Source of the DNA: Ficedula albicollis
Lineage: Eukaryota > Chordata > Aves > Passeriformes > Muscicapidae
Reading direction: 5' to 3'
Assembly (NCBI RefSeq): GCF_000247815.1
Contig: NC_021679.1
Span: 39,129,644 to 39,193,643 of the forward strand
DNA: 64,000 nucleotides
A model generated the notes under the pieces. It saw only the letters and a list, made by a program, of their open reading frames with translations. It made no database searches and was not told the DNA's origin. Below, piece by piece: positions 1 through 11,449 of this stretch; the stretch's first letter is position 1, and each line of letters opens with the position of its first letter. The position numbers and the translations under genes were made by a program.

Positions 1-2961
1 TTCCACAGACAAGGGATAACGTCTTAATTGTTAGCATGAGCCATGTCACTGAAGCAACAGTGTGCACAGTCCACTCCTTGTCACACCAGCAGAAATTGAT
101 AGCGCTGTATAAGGCACAGCAGGCGTCCCTTCGGGAGACTGCAGCTGCAGCATTTCTTCAGACTTCCAAAGGGCTGGCTCAGCCTGTCAGGGTCAGCTGG
201 GGCACTGGGCAGTGCTAGTCCTAGAGCAGGCCAATGGTATCTCCTTAGTGTTTCAGGGCACCCCAGATATCAGTAAATACCTTTATACTTGCCCATTCTA
301 TTGAATGAAACATCACCTTCAGGTCTGTTCAACATTACAGGAATTCCAGGTAGAAGAGTAAGACAAGTAGCAGGATATGTAATGTGCTGGTTTTCAGCTA
401 GCTCTCAAAGTCAGAAAGATTGAGAAATGAACTAGCTGCCTAATCATTGGCAAAACAGCAATCGCACTCTCAGAAGGAGCTGATCTCCCTTAGGAAGAAA
501 TTACAAAGGCCTCTGTCTCAGTGTGTTGCACCCTAATTCTTTAGAATTCATTCACTTATTCCACTGCCCAGCAATACTTTTTATACTTGGGCACTTAGGT
601 GGATAAAACATCTGATGACAAAGGTATATTTTTTTAGTCCTTCTGTGAAAAAAAATAGATCTGTAATTACAATTAGCCAGTAAGGTTCCTCTACTTAATG
701 ATATTGCTCTTTACCTTCCAGCACCTTCCAGCCTGGAGACTCCTTTTTCTCCTGCAGTCTGAGAAAGAACTGGCATCCCAATCAGAACCAGGACCTGAAC
801 TTGTCAGGTTTCCTATAAGAAACAGGCAAGTTTTACAGACGTGAAGCCAGACTTATCCTCCAGATTTTGTCAAATACATACTATATGCACCAGTGAACAA
901 TTACACCAACACAAACCCCACTGAAAAGATGGCTGCCTTCACTTCTCCTTGCTTTAGACACATAACATAAATGATCTCTCTAACATTATTAACTTTGTGC
1001 TGGGCTACTGCAAAACAGAAAATGAAACCAAGGGTGGGGGAAATTAAAACACATATTAATAAAAAATAAGCTCTGTACCTGCTCCATAATATTTGTTGTC
1101 TCCCTTGGGCTCATGGAGCATCTAAAGCCACATTGACTCACCTGAAGAAGGTACTGCCTGTCACTGAGCTTAAGAAAATAGCAGTAGTATTTTACAATTC
1201 AGATGCCAGATATAAAACCAGAGTCAGTTTATATCAGTACCCACAATTCAGTAATTCTGGCATTTGAAAACAAGCAATACTGGACATAAGACAGAGAAGG
1301 GAAAGTACTGCAGTCATGAGCAATAGATTTTAGCAACAGAGAGACCTCATTTAAAATATGACACATGAGGAAGGTATTCCATATGTCTGCATGCTAATTG
1401 CTTGTTTTAGATGTGGACTGTGGTGTATAATTATGTTAATAGCTGTTAGCTGGATTAGAACAGACAGTCTGCTTGGGAATACAGTGATTTTTGCTTCTGC
1501 CAAGTGACTTTTCAAACTTTGCAATCTGCTAATAACCTGCCTGTAGAACGCAGATTATAAAGGAGAAATTGCCAGGAAATAGGAAGAGTTCCAGAATGCT
1601 GAAAGCACCACTCAGGAAATTTTTCTATGACTGTTGTCTCTTTATCACAACTAAAATTGTATGTCTGCCTCCAGGCTTTCCCACATTTTATGGAAAAAAA
1701 CACATTCTGAAAATACATAGAACCATTACAATGTAAACTCATTTTTAATTCAGTCATTCCCAAATTTCTATCATTAAAAAAATCTATCCCTAGCATCAGA
1801 TTAACATCTCTGAAGTTTGATATTTGTGTTACTGGGAAATGGGACTGAGGATGGCAGGCAAACCAAGAAACTTCAACTGCACTATCCCATGGCCAAAGGA
1901 GGATTATTCTCTTGCTGATTCTTCTCACCCAGACAAACCAGTCTAATAACTTCCAACAGGTAAAAAGTCTAAATGATAACAGATTAAAAGTCTAAATAAA
2001 TGAAATCATTAAAAAAAATCAGGTTTACAGATCTAAGCTGGCGCTGTGGCATTGTTGAGGTAGTGCCAAGGGCTGCCTGTCAAGAATAAGGTGCTCCGAG
2101 AAGTACTGTGTAAATACGGTTTCAATTTTCAATAGCTGCTGGTTTAAAGATATAACAAGGGACAGAGGAAATGAAGTAAAGTGGGTGGAAGAAAAATTTT
2201 TTTTTAAATGGTATATTATATTTAATACGGTAAGAAGTCAACATGAACTTAAAATTTCTTATTTAAACCAAGTTCCCTCCCATGCTTGTCCTAAGGATTC
2301 CTAGAACAGATGTCCAATGGCACTAAAGCCCACCATTATTAATGCTTTAGGCAGCACACCAAAGCTGTACGACATGACTGCCTTATGTGGCAAGTAGTGA
2401 AACTTCACCTCTCTGGTCTGTGCAGTAACAAACAGCTCAGGTAAACAACTGAAAAATCAGTATTTCTCTGCTGAGGCAGAGGAACATGCATATCAAAACC
2501 CTTTAGTGCTGGCCAAGTACTTCATAGTCGGGTTCTTTTGTTCTCTCTACTGCAGATCATTTTACCTGAAAGAATTTATTTCCCCAATCAAAATTGCCAT
2601 CATCCACTGCAGGCTAAATGCTTAGGGGCAGAGACATGCAGCAGTATCGACTTTAATATTTGCAAAGTGAGTTGCTTTTCTAGGGAGGAAATTGCTGCGT
2701 TTCAAAACTATTTCCTGCCTCATACATACAGAATTAAATATCAGAGAGATCTAGTTTAGACTGGATGTTCTTTCATTTTTTCCTTCTTTAAAGATCCAAG
2801 GCAACAGGAGTCACCCATAAGATGGTTGTTGTGCTATAAATACCTACTTAGTCTATTTTCTCTTCCATTTTTTTTACTTCATTTCCCTCTTCTTCAGATT
2901 CCACTCAATCACATCCTATTTTTACATTCCCTCTCTCCTTCTTTTTTTTTTTTTTTTTTAT
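1..2961. other. Intergenic DNA upstream of DAPL1
   Basis: I see no gene here. The DNA is AT-rich, the open frames are short and lack conserved-looking protein sequence, and no exon with convincing splice sites stands out. In mammals the gene upstream of DAPL1 is PKP4, but nothing in this stretch resembles its coding sequence. The stretch ends in a run of about 18 T before the first poly-G tract. Confidence 0.6.
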
Positions 2962-4260
<1,299 letters not shown>

Positions 4261-4261
4261 A

Positions 4262-4728
4262 CATGCCTCTCCTCGTCCCTCACACTGCTCCGCCTCTCTC
4301 ACCTTCCCTCACACCGCTTCCCGCCCCACACCGTCCTCACACTGCTCTTCGCCTCTCTCACCTTCCCTCACACCGCTCCCCGCCCCACACCATCCTCACA
4401 CTGCTCTTCGCCTCTCTCACCTCCCCTCACACCGCTTCCCGCCCCACACCGTCCTCACACTGCTCTTCGCCTCTCTCACCTTCCCTCACACCGCTCCCCG
4501 CCCCACACCATCCTCACACTGCTCTTCGCCTCTCTCACCTCCCCTCACACCGCTTCCCGCCCCACACCGTCCTCACACTGCTCTTCGCCTCTCTCACCTT
4601 CCCTCACACCGCTCCCCGCCCCACACCATCCTCACACTGCTCTTCGCCTCTCTCACCTCCCCTCACACCGCTTCCCGCCCCACACCGTCCTCACACTGCT
4701 CTTCGCCTCTCTCACCTTCCCTTGCCGC
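4262..4728. repeat. 59-bp minisatellite with 118-bp alternating higher-order repeat
   Basis: The unit is 59 bp, measured from the regular spacing of CTCTTCGCCTCTCTCACC at 4345, 4404, 4463 and onward, for about 7.5 copies. Two variants alternate strictly: one reads CACCTTCCC, CGCTCCCC and ACCATCC, and the other CACCTCCCC, CGCTTCCC and ACCGTCC. The true period is therefore a 118-bp dimer. The array ends less than 100 bp upstream of the DAPL1 start codon. Frames that encode PHTALRLSHLPSHR-like repeats are products of the array, not proteins. Confidence 0.93.
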
Positions 4729-4812
4729 TGGGCTCGGCGCGGGGTTTCCTGTGCGGTTCCGTGCTCCTGCACTGCCGTGCCCCGCTTGGTTCACGGCGCT
4801 CCTGGTTCCGCC

Positions 4813-4858
4813 ATGGCGCTGAGGAGGGGTGTCCCGCCGGGCCGGCGCCCTCCCGCAG
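4813..4858 (+). CDS. DAPL1: DAPL1 coding exon 1
   Basis: The exon encodes [15 protein letters not shown] plus the first base of an alanine codon and ends in GCAG|GTAGGG. It corresponds to the mammalian first exon that ends in GHPPAV just before KAGGMR; here the end reads GRRPPAA. The phase matches exon 2 and the sequence sits in a CpG island. The residues before PPA show no clear similarity to the mammalian N-terminus, so transcript data should confirm the start. Confidence 0.75.
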
Positions 4859-7800
4859 GTAGGGGCTGGAGGCTCTCCCGGCCGCGGCTGTGAGGGGTCT
4901 CTCCCGCGGAGGCTGTGAGGGGTCTCTCCGGCCGCGGAGGCTGTGAGGGGCTCTCTCGCCCCGCCGTCCCACATAGATGTAGCTCCTCACGCAAAGGAGC
5001 GGCCGAGTGGGACCAGGAATGGTGGAGGCGGCTCTGTGGGGCGCGGCCCGCTCGCCCCAGCAGGTCCCGCAGCCGCCCCATCACGGGTGCGCTCGGTCGG
5101 CGGGTGCGGGGCTGGCGCCGCTCGGTGATCGGGAACGCGTTATTGAGGGATAACGAGAGAAATGGGTGTCCGTGTTCAATGAAATATCTGTGTTTAATGT
5201 TATAGCCGTATCCCTCGCCTCTTGTAGTAACGTGAATAATTTACTTACCCTCCGCCAAGCCCCCCGCCCCGATAGCTCTCAGTAAGGAAGCCTTCGAGCC
5301 TGCTGTTCCAGCCGCCGCTACGCCTGCGCGGCGGCGAGCCTGCTGTTCCAGCCGCCGCTATGCCTGCGCGGCGGCTGTAAGAATGTAGTGCCGGGATTTT
5401 AAAGATGTAGTAGCGAGTGCAGTAGCGCCTGCGTTTGTTGGGGGAGCGTGTAAATGCGTGCAGTGTGAGCAGCTGCTGGGCCATCCCGGGAGCAGTGCGG
5501 AGCTGTCTCTCAAACACACTGGTGCGTGGGCTGGGACCCGCCTGTTCTGGGGCACACGCAGAGATGCTGCAGGCTCAGCCTTGGGAGCTGGAGGATAAAT
5601 AGTCTCTGCAAGGACGGTCACTGCAGGCTCAGCCTCTGAAATATGAGGAACTGTCACTGCAAAGCTTTAAACCTTGGAAGCTGGGGCTTCCCCCGGTTTA
5701 TTAGGACCAGTTAGTGCCTGAGGAGCGCATACTTGTGTGTTTCCATGTACCCCTAAGAACTATTTTGTTTTCTTGAAAATATTTTTGTTTGGAGTTGTTT
5801 TTTTGTGGTGGGGTTTTTTTTGGGTTTTTTTTTTTTTTTTTTTTTTGCCATTCTTTTACATGAATTTAGGATGTAAATACATTTTTTCAGCTTGTCTCTA
5901 GTCCATTCCTGGATTTGTGTGTGTGTGTGGCAGGGACAGTTGGAGCTGTACCTGCAAGGGCCTTTAAAGCACTGCAGTCAGTGACCTGGAGCAGGTACTG
6001 CTCTTTCTGAGCTTGCATGATAGTGAGCTGCTGCTTGTAGTCTTGCAAGTCTGCAAGTAAGTCTTGGTGAAGTCTATGTGACTGCAGTGGAGACTAGCTT
6101 GGCAGAAGGATGGAGGTAGCAGAGCAAGTTGTTTCAACCATGCACTTAGTGACCAAAGTTCAGGTGGGCACTGTTATTCTGACCAATATTCAGCCAAGCT
6201 GTCTTTATTTTCACTTGGGCTTGTTTTTGTGCTGTTTTCTTGTTTGGGTTTTTTTTTGTTGTTGTTGTTTGTTTTGTTGGTTTTTGTTTGTTTTTTTTTA
6301 AGAGGGGAGCGTAAAATGGAATGTGCCCTCTTCCTTGTTTTAAAGGTACATGGTGTTTTAAAAATGGAAATTAGTAAATATTTTGTCACTTAACTGTTAG
6401 ATTACATGGCTAACAGGTGACTTATAAAAATCAAAAATTGAACTCTGTATTAAAAGTTTGACATACCTCTCTATTGCTTTGGAAAGCAAATTACAAGATC
6501 CCAGATGCATCCATGTTTACCTCTTTCCCCACCATGGGTGTGTGAGCAGGTGGGTCAGCTGTTCCCAGTGGCTAGTTTCAAGTCAGCGCAGAGGTGGAAA
6601 GGAGGATGGGTTATGTTTAATCACTGTAGATAACGTTGTTTTGTGGGCCTGTTGGTACTAGACGCAATTTCAGATTGTCTATGTTTCAGTATCTCCTCCC
6701 ATGCTGGGTATCTCTCTCCTCCTCGTCTAGCTTTCCTTGTGCTTTGTATAAAGCCTGATAGTGTTAAAATGTCTGCCTCTGCCTGGATCTCCTTGCCCTG
6801 CTAAATTAAAACTAAAGCAATGCTTGTGTCTGGAAATTGCTAGTCCTGCATGTGAGGGAAGGTCCTAAACCAAAATTGCGGGTCTAGGTTCAGTTCCTTC
6901 TTTTTTACCTTATTCCAAAATTTTAGTGGATTTCCTGTTTGTGGTTTGGTTCCTAAAACGACAAGAGCCTTACAATCTGTGGGAGAACACTTGGGGTAAC
7001 TTGTGTTGGTGTTCTGGATGAAGTTATATAAAGAGAAACCATGTCAAGAAGATCTCGGAAGATGCCAGGTCTTTTTTTGTGTGGTCTGGTTTGTTGTTGA
7101 TATTTGACTTGGGGTTTTTTACCCAAATGCTTTGTCATTCTAGTTTTGCCTCAAAGATGCCTCAAAGACAAGGAAGAGTTTCACACTTTGTGAGGGTATT
7201 TAGAATCTCACTTCTCTTTAGTGGTAGATACTTGGAAACAAATTGAAACTTCCATTTCAGATACTTTTAATTTTGCAGTTAGGCTGCCAGAAGGATTAGG
7301 TTTGGTCCAGGTGTCCAGCATATTTGCAGATGTAAGATGGCTGCACAAAGAATTTGCTGCTTATGCAGCAGTATAATTAACTGTATGTATGTCATTTTAA
7401 AAAGAAGAAAAGCCAAGTCTAGATATAGCATAACTGATATTGTAGTGCTGCTTTGGACATGACTGAGGGAGAATTTTTGTTTCTAAAATTAAATCTGCAA
7501 CCAGGAAATATAAGGTCAGGAGTCAGATTTGGTAGAAAATGGGTGTTAGTTACATCTGGATACAAAAGCATTTCTCATGCTAGCTAGTTGAGTAATTCTA
7601 GAAACCTTTCCCCATTCCCTACTCTCTCCCACCCCCAAATTTAAACTCTAGCCTTGATTGTTCATGATCAGAGTAGGAGTCTTGCTGAGAGGTGAAGCAA
7701 CTTGTTCAATAAATAGGACAAGAAAAGAACACCAAGTTTGTTCTTTCTTACTCACTGTTTTAAAACTTAAAATGCTCTCCTGAAGAGGGAGAAAGCATTT

Positions 7801-10800
7801 CTTTAAAGAGAATATTTTAGATAGCTTTTCATGTTCTTTGTTCAGAATTCAATTTTCGGACATGCCTCAGAACTTAAATCGTTATTGTTAGGTTGCCTGT
7901 AGCTTAATTACTGCTAATTGGTTTTGTGATTGGCAGATATGTTAATATAATATAATTAAACATGTTGGAACACAAGTGTAAGATGAGTATACATCTAGTT
8001 TTTATCTTCATTATTAGATTTATTCTGGAATACCCTGAACTAATCATGAAACCCTTATTGCTGTTAGTCACACTGTTCAAAAACGTGAAAGTGTTCAGAT
8101 AGTGATTTGGTTTTCTTTTTGTTTTTAAAATACAAATCTGAGATGTAATAGTTTCTGGGGAAGTATGCATATTAACATACTAAGGTGTTAGGGTTCAATA
8201 CAGTGCCTGAAACCACTCTGATTTCTTGATTTATGGTATTTGGAAGTTGATTTGAGTCTGCCATGACACAGAATTTTGAAGCCTTTGCTCCATCTCTTTG
8301 GCTACTCTTGTGTACGCATGTGTACAAGTAAAACATTGAACTAAATAGAGAAAGATGATTTCTGGTTAATGGTTATCTGGGCTAAAAGTATTCTCTTCTT
8401 GTGTATGTAATGTGGTATGTAATTCTAGAGGTATTTTTACTTACATTTCACTTTCTTCTTGCAGCTAAGGCTGGAGGTATGAGAGTGTCTAAAAAGCAAG
8501 AAAATGGACCTGTTGAGAAAAATGCTAAACCTCCAGGAAAAGACAAGTCAAGGTATTACAATGCAGGATCTATTCACCCCTGCCCTGTAGTTCAAGCTCA
8601 TAGGCAATTATCTTTGAAAACAAAGAAAACTCTTATTCTACAAGAGTTTAATTTTTAAATTAACTTGTGCAATTTATAGATAAAATAATACTGATATTGA
8701 AATAAGTATCAACTTAAAAAATCCCAAAATCCAGCAACTTCAAAACCCAAGAGCAGTGCCTTGCAATGAAAGGTAAAGGCTGAATCTCATATCTATTGTC
8801 ATGTTTTATGGAACAGAAATTAAAACAATGTATTACATACCTGTGCCTAATAAAGGAATGGTCAAACAGTTTCCAGTGAAGTAGGAATTACCTTTACGCT
8901 GCTTAATTCTGAAGGAAATTAAACCCACATCAACTACCCCCAAAGAAGAGTCTTATCTCCTATATAGGCTATACTCCCTATTTCAATTGAACATCTAATT
9001 TGGCTTTTGCTGTTTGCTACTTTATAAGGTTAATCAAGCTGGTTTGCCCCAAAAATGAAGGCATGCTTCTATTTTTTATCAAGTAACACCGACCAGTTGA
9101 TGTGGTTGTAAAACAAGTATTTTCTAGTATTTCTTCCTGTTGTTGAAGTACATTACTTCATATCCAAAGATTTGTTTATTTGTGGAATATTGGTAACATG
9201 GTGTTATTTATTGGAATATTGAGAAGTTAATGGCATAATCTTGGTGAAAAATAAGTTCTTGCTTCAAAAGAAAATTTTTTGTAGATCAGGGTGCAACTGC
9301 TCAGCTTCTGAGAAGTTATTTCACAGTGTAAAAAAAAAATCCTTTTGGAGATATTAAAGGATATTTCATATACAGTTTTTTGTATATCTGAGTAAAACAG
9401 CCTGCCACACAGCTTTTCTGTTTTTCCATTCTGAAACAGCGTGCCTTTTTTGATATTATGTAGTTTTTAATGTGATTAAAAGATTTAGCTCCAAACCCTA
9501 AATATATATTGCAAAGTGTTTTGTATTAAGTCTGGAAAATGAAAGTGGCAAGTGCTCAAGTGTTTCTGTGATGTGGAAATGCTAAATACTTTTTTCTTCT
9601 GCTTTACAGTGCTATTGTCAGTTTTGCAAAACCTCAGAACATGAGTGTCTTGGTAGCAGAAGCATTGAACAAAGTAAGTCTGGAAGGAAAGTCAAGGTTT
9701 CTTCATAAATCTAAGCATGAAAAATATTAAAAAGTGAAGTTTCCTTAAAGTGGTGTCTGGCAGTTGCAGGTGTTTCATCTGCCAGTAAATGTTCTTGGGA
9801 TAACCTATTTCTGTAGTGGTTGTGTGGCTGAGCTGCTAGATGGCTAAAAAGTACCTGGCCTTCCCTCCTTACTCTGACTCCACTCCCAGTTACTGTGACA
9901 TGCCCTGGGTAGTTGTGCACACCTGTGCAGAGAAGCACAGCCAGACAGGGAGGTGTGTCCTGCCTGTAAAGTGGTGTGGTGCTTCAGCTTTAGTGAAATG
10001 CAGGGAAGAATTACCAGCGGCCTCTAGGTGCCTGACTGAGCTGGGATTACAGTGCAGAGCAAAACCTTGTCTTCAGTGCTTCATCCCACTCTGGAAATTA
10101 CTCCGACCTCTGTGAGGATCCAGCAGAAATACAGAGCAGCTTGAGGGACTGGGTGGCATGGCTGGCAGGTGCAGGGCACACCAGGATGGTGATCCAGTGT
10201 TCTGCCCTGGGACTGATCCCCCCTGAATCACAGACAACAGGCACAGCACATCCTACTGCTGCCCCATGACTTGTTGTTCATCTGAGGCCTGACATCACTC
10301 AGGCACCTTTTGGCTTCTCCTTTAGGCATACTACGGGATCCTGTACAATCCTGTATCCCACAGCTGCTAATGGACCCTTCTGTTTATCACAGCTCCTGCC
10401 CTGTGTCTCATTAGGCTGCTGGTGCAGACTCACACCTGCCCTTTGGAAGAGCTGATCTCACAAGCAGCTCTGTGGTTTGCAGGGTAATCCGAAGATCTGA
10501 CAGTTACCATCTCTTTGTTACACACTTGCAGTCTTCAGTTTGAAGCGTCCAAGAGTTCCTCATCCCTAGAGTTCAGCAAAACATCAGTTGCATAATTGCA
10601 ATACAAACCTTTTATCAACAGTTGTGCTCATAGCTTTAGCTGGTAAATCTTGAATTTTTGCTTAGCCTTTTTTAAGGAGAACAGATACAACTCATCCTCT
10701 TTCTCTTCCACCTGTCCTCATCTCTTCTGTTCTGACCCACCATTTCCTTCTTCTGTTGGTTTCCAGAATCTTGTTTATGAAGTCTCCTTGCTACTTTAGA

Positions 10801-11302
10801 ATGTGATAGTTAGCTACTGTGATAATGATGATTTTGAACCTCGGAAAATAAGAATTTGTTTTAATTTACTGTTAACTCTGGCATACAGATTATTTGCTGT
10901 GTTTTCCTTATCTTGGAAGCTCATTCTATGAACTACTAAACAAGGAAAGAAAAAAAAACTCCCAAAATTTCCTAAGGTAGTCAGACTAATATCACTTTAA
11001 AAACAGAAATTATAACTAAATATACCAAGTTACCATGAGTTCTGTGTATTGATCCCTCGAACTTTTTGTGGGTTTAGGTTGTACTGCTTTTTTTAAACTA
11101 CTTTAATAGGATGGAATTTAGTGAATAGCTGAAAAATCTGTATTCTATCACAACTTTTTTTCTCCCCCCTTTAATGTTGCAGATGAGCCACAAAATCCAT
11201 GCAGCAGCATTACAAGTGGCTCACCAAAAACCACAGCCTACCTTGGAGAAGTTCATACTACCTAAAAGAATTTACATTATTCAACAGCCACGGAAATGTT
11301 AA
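4813..11302 (+). CDS. DAPL1: DAPL1, death-associated protein-like 1, complete (4 coding exons)
   Basis: The coding sequence joins 4813-4858, 8465-8552, 9610-9673 and 11183-11302, with GT-AG at every intron and phases that fit, giving 318 nt and a 105-residue protein. The mammalian protein has about 107 residues. Signature sequences are [12 protein letters not shown] (residues 17-28), [12 protein letters not shown] in the last exon and the C-terminus [12 protein letters not shown], which matches human DAPL1. The protein is small, basic and probably disordered, with no signal peptide or membrane segment. Known family role: DAP1/DAPL1 proteins occupy the exit tunnel of dormant ribosomes in vertebrate eggs, and DAPL1 is linked to epithelial and retinal pigment epithelium differentiation. 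The start ATG has a good context (CCGCCATGG). The first 15 residues differ from mammals, so exon 1 is the least certain part. Confidence 0.93.
4868..4957. repeat. Short GC-rich tandem repeat next to the DAPL1 exon 1 donor
   Basis: About three copies of a 25-28 bp unit containing GGCTGTGAGGGGTCTCTCC begin within ten bases of the exon 1 splice donor. The donor itself (GTAGGGGCTGGAGGCTCTCC) resembles a diverged copy of the unit, and each unit carries a GTGAGGGG that is weakly donor-like. Confidence 0.75.
5296..5375. repeat. 40-bp tandem duplication in the CpG block
   Basis: Two adjacent 40-bp copies (5296-5335 and 5336-5375) begin GAGCCTGCTGTTCCAGCC and differ by one base (CTACGCC versus CTATGCC). 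Each contains GCCGCCGC and GCGCGGCGGC, so strong local hairpins are possible. It lies in DAPL1 intron 1. Confidence 0.92.
8465..8552 (+). CDS. DAPL1: DAPL1 coding exon 2
   Basis: This exon of 88 nt follows the acceptor TTCTTCTTGCAG and ends TCAAG|GTATTA. It encodes residues 16-44, including [14 protein letters not shown], the most conserved N-terminal block of the DAP1/DAPL1 family. The reading frame needs one base from exon 1 and passes two bases (AG of Ser45) to exon 3. Confidence 0.94.
8553..9609 (+). other. DAPL1: DAPL1 intron 2
   Basis: The intron begins GTATTA and ends CTTCTGCTTTACAG. It is AT-rich and holds no visible gene or repeat. Confidence 0.85.
9610..9673 (+). CDS. DAPL1: DAPL1 coding exon 3
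   Basis: The exon of 64 nt encodes [20 protein letters not shown] followed by NK, with the first serine split across the junction. It corresponds to the mammalian segment that begins SAIANVAK. It is flanked by TTTACAG and by the strong donor GTAAGT, and ends in phase 0. Confidence 0.93.
9674..11182 (+). other. DAPL1: DAPL1 intron 3
   Basis: The intron runs from GTAAGT to AATGTTGCAG. Its middle (about 9900-10500) has a higher G+C content than the rest, but shows no exon with conserved protein sequence. Confidence 0.85.
11183..11302 (+). CDS. DAPL1: DAPL1 coding exon 4 with stop codon
   Basis: This last coding exon of 120 nt encodes residues 67-105: [19 protein letters not shown], then [20 protein letters not shown] and TAA. 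The final 12 residues are the hallmark of DAPL1. In relatives of this protein the C-terminal end is the part that enters the ribosomal exit tunnel, which fits its strong conservation. Confidence 0.96.
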   Translation: MSHKIHAAALQVAHQKPQPTLEKFILPKRIYIIQQPRKC

Positions 11303-11424
11303 GATAATTATTAAAATACTTATGTTTACTTAAAAGTGATTTTCTATTCTATATAGCACTTAGCACACTGGTGAAGTGTTCAAAAGCTGTGTGCCTTGTA
11401 TCTTGCTGTGTTTCTGTTACTGAC

Positions 11425-11430
11425 AATAAA
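11425..11430 (+). terminator. DAPL1: Polyadenylation signal of DAPL1
   Basis: AATAAA lies 123 bases after the DAPL1 stop codon. The sequence around it is AT-rich and followed by T/G-containing sequence, so it is a plausible end of a short 3' UTR. Confidence 0.7.
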
Positions 11431-11449
11431 ATATAAGAAGAGTTACTAA

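Larger units (their letters stand above)
4720..5520 (+). promoter_or_regulatory. DAPL1: CpG-rich block, probable DAPL1 promoter and first exon
   Basis: This block is far richer in G+C and in CpG than the DNA on either side and surrounds the first DAPL1 coding exon. CpG islands of this kind normally mark vertebrate promoters. I cannot place the transcription start and I see no convincing TATA box close to the start codon. The island extends well into intron 1, to about 5520. Confidence 0.6.
4859..8464 (+). other. DAPL1: DAPL1 intron 1
   Basis: The intron runs from GTAGGG to TTCTTGCAG. It begins in the CpG block with the repeats listed separately and then becomes AT-rich, with T/G-rich low-complexity runs at about 5797-5848 and 6240-6300 and a short GT run near 5918. 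I see no other exon or gene in it. Confidence 0.8.

Noticed and set aside
4663..5205. Arginine/proline-rich frames on both strands of the CpG block
   Set aside because: High G+C removes stop codons by chance. Only the short frame starting at 4813 splices into a recognised protein.
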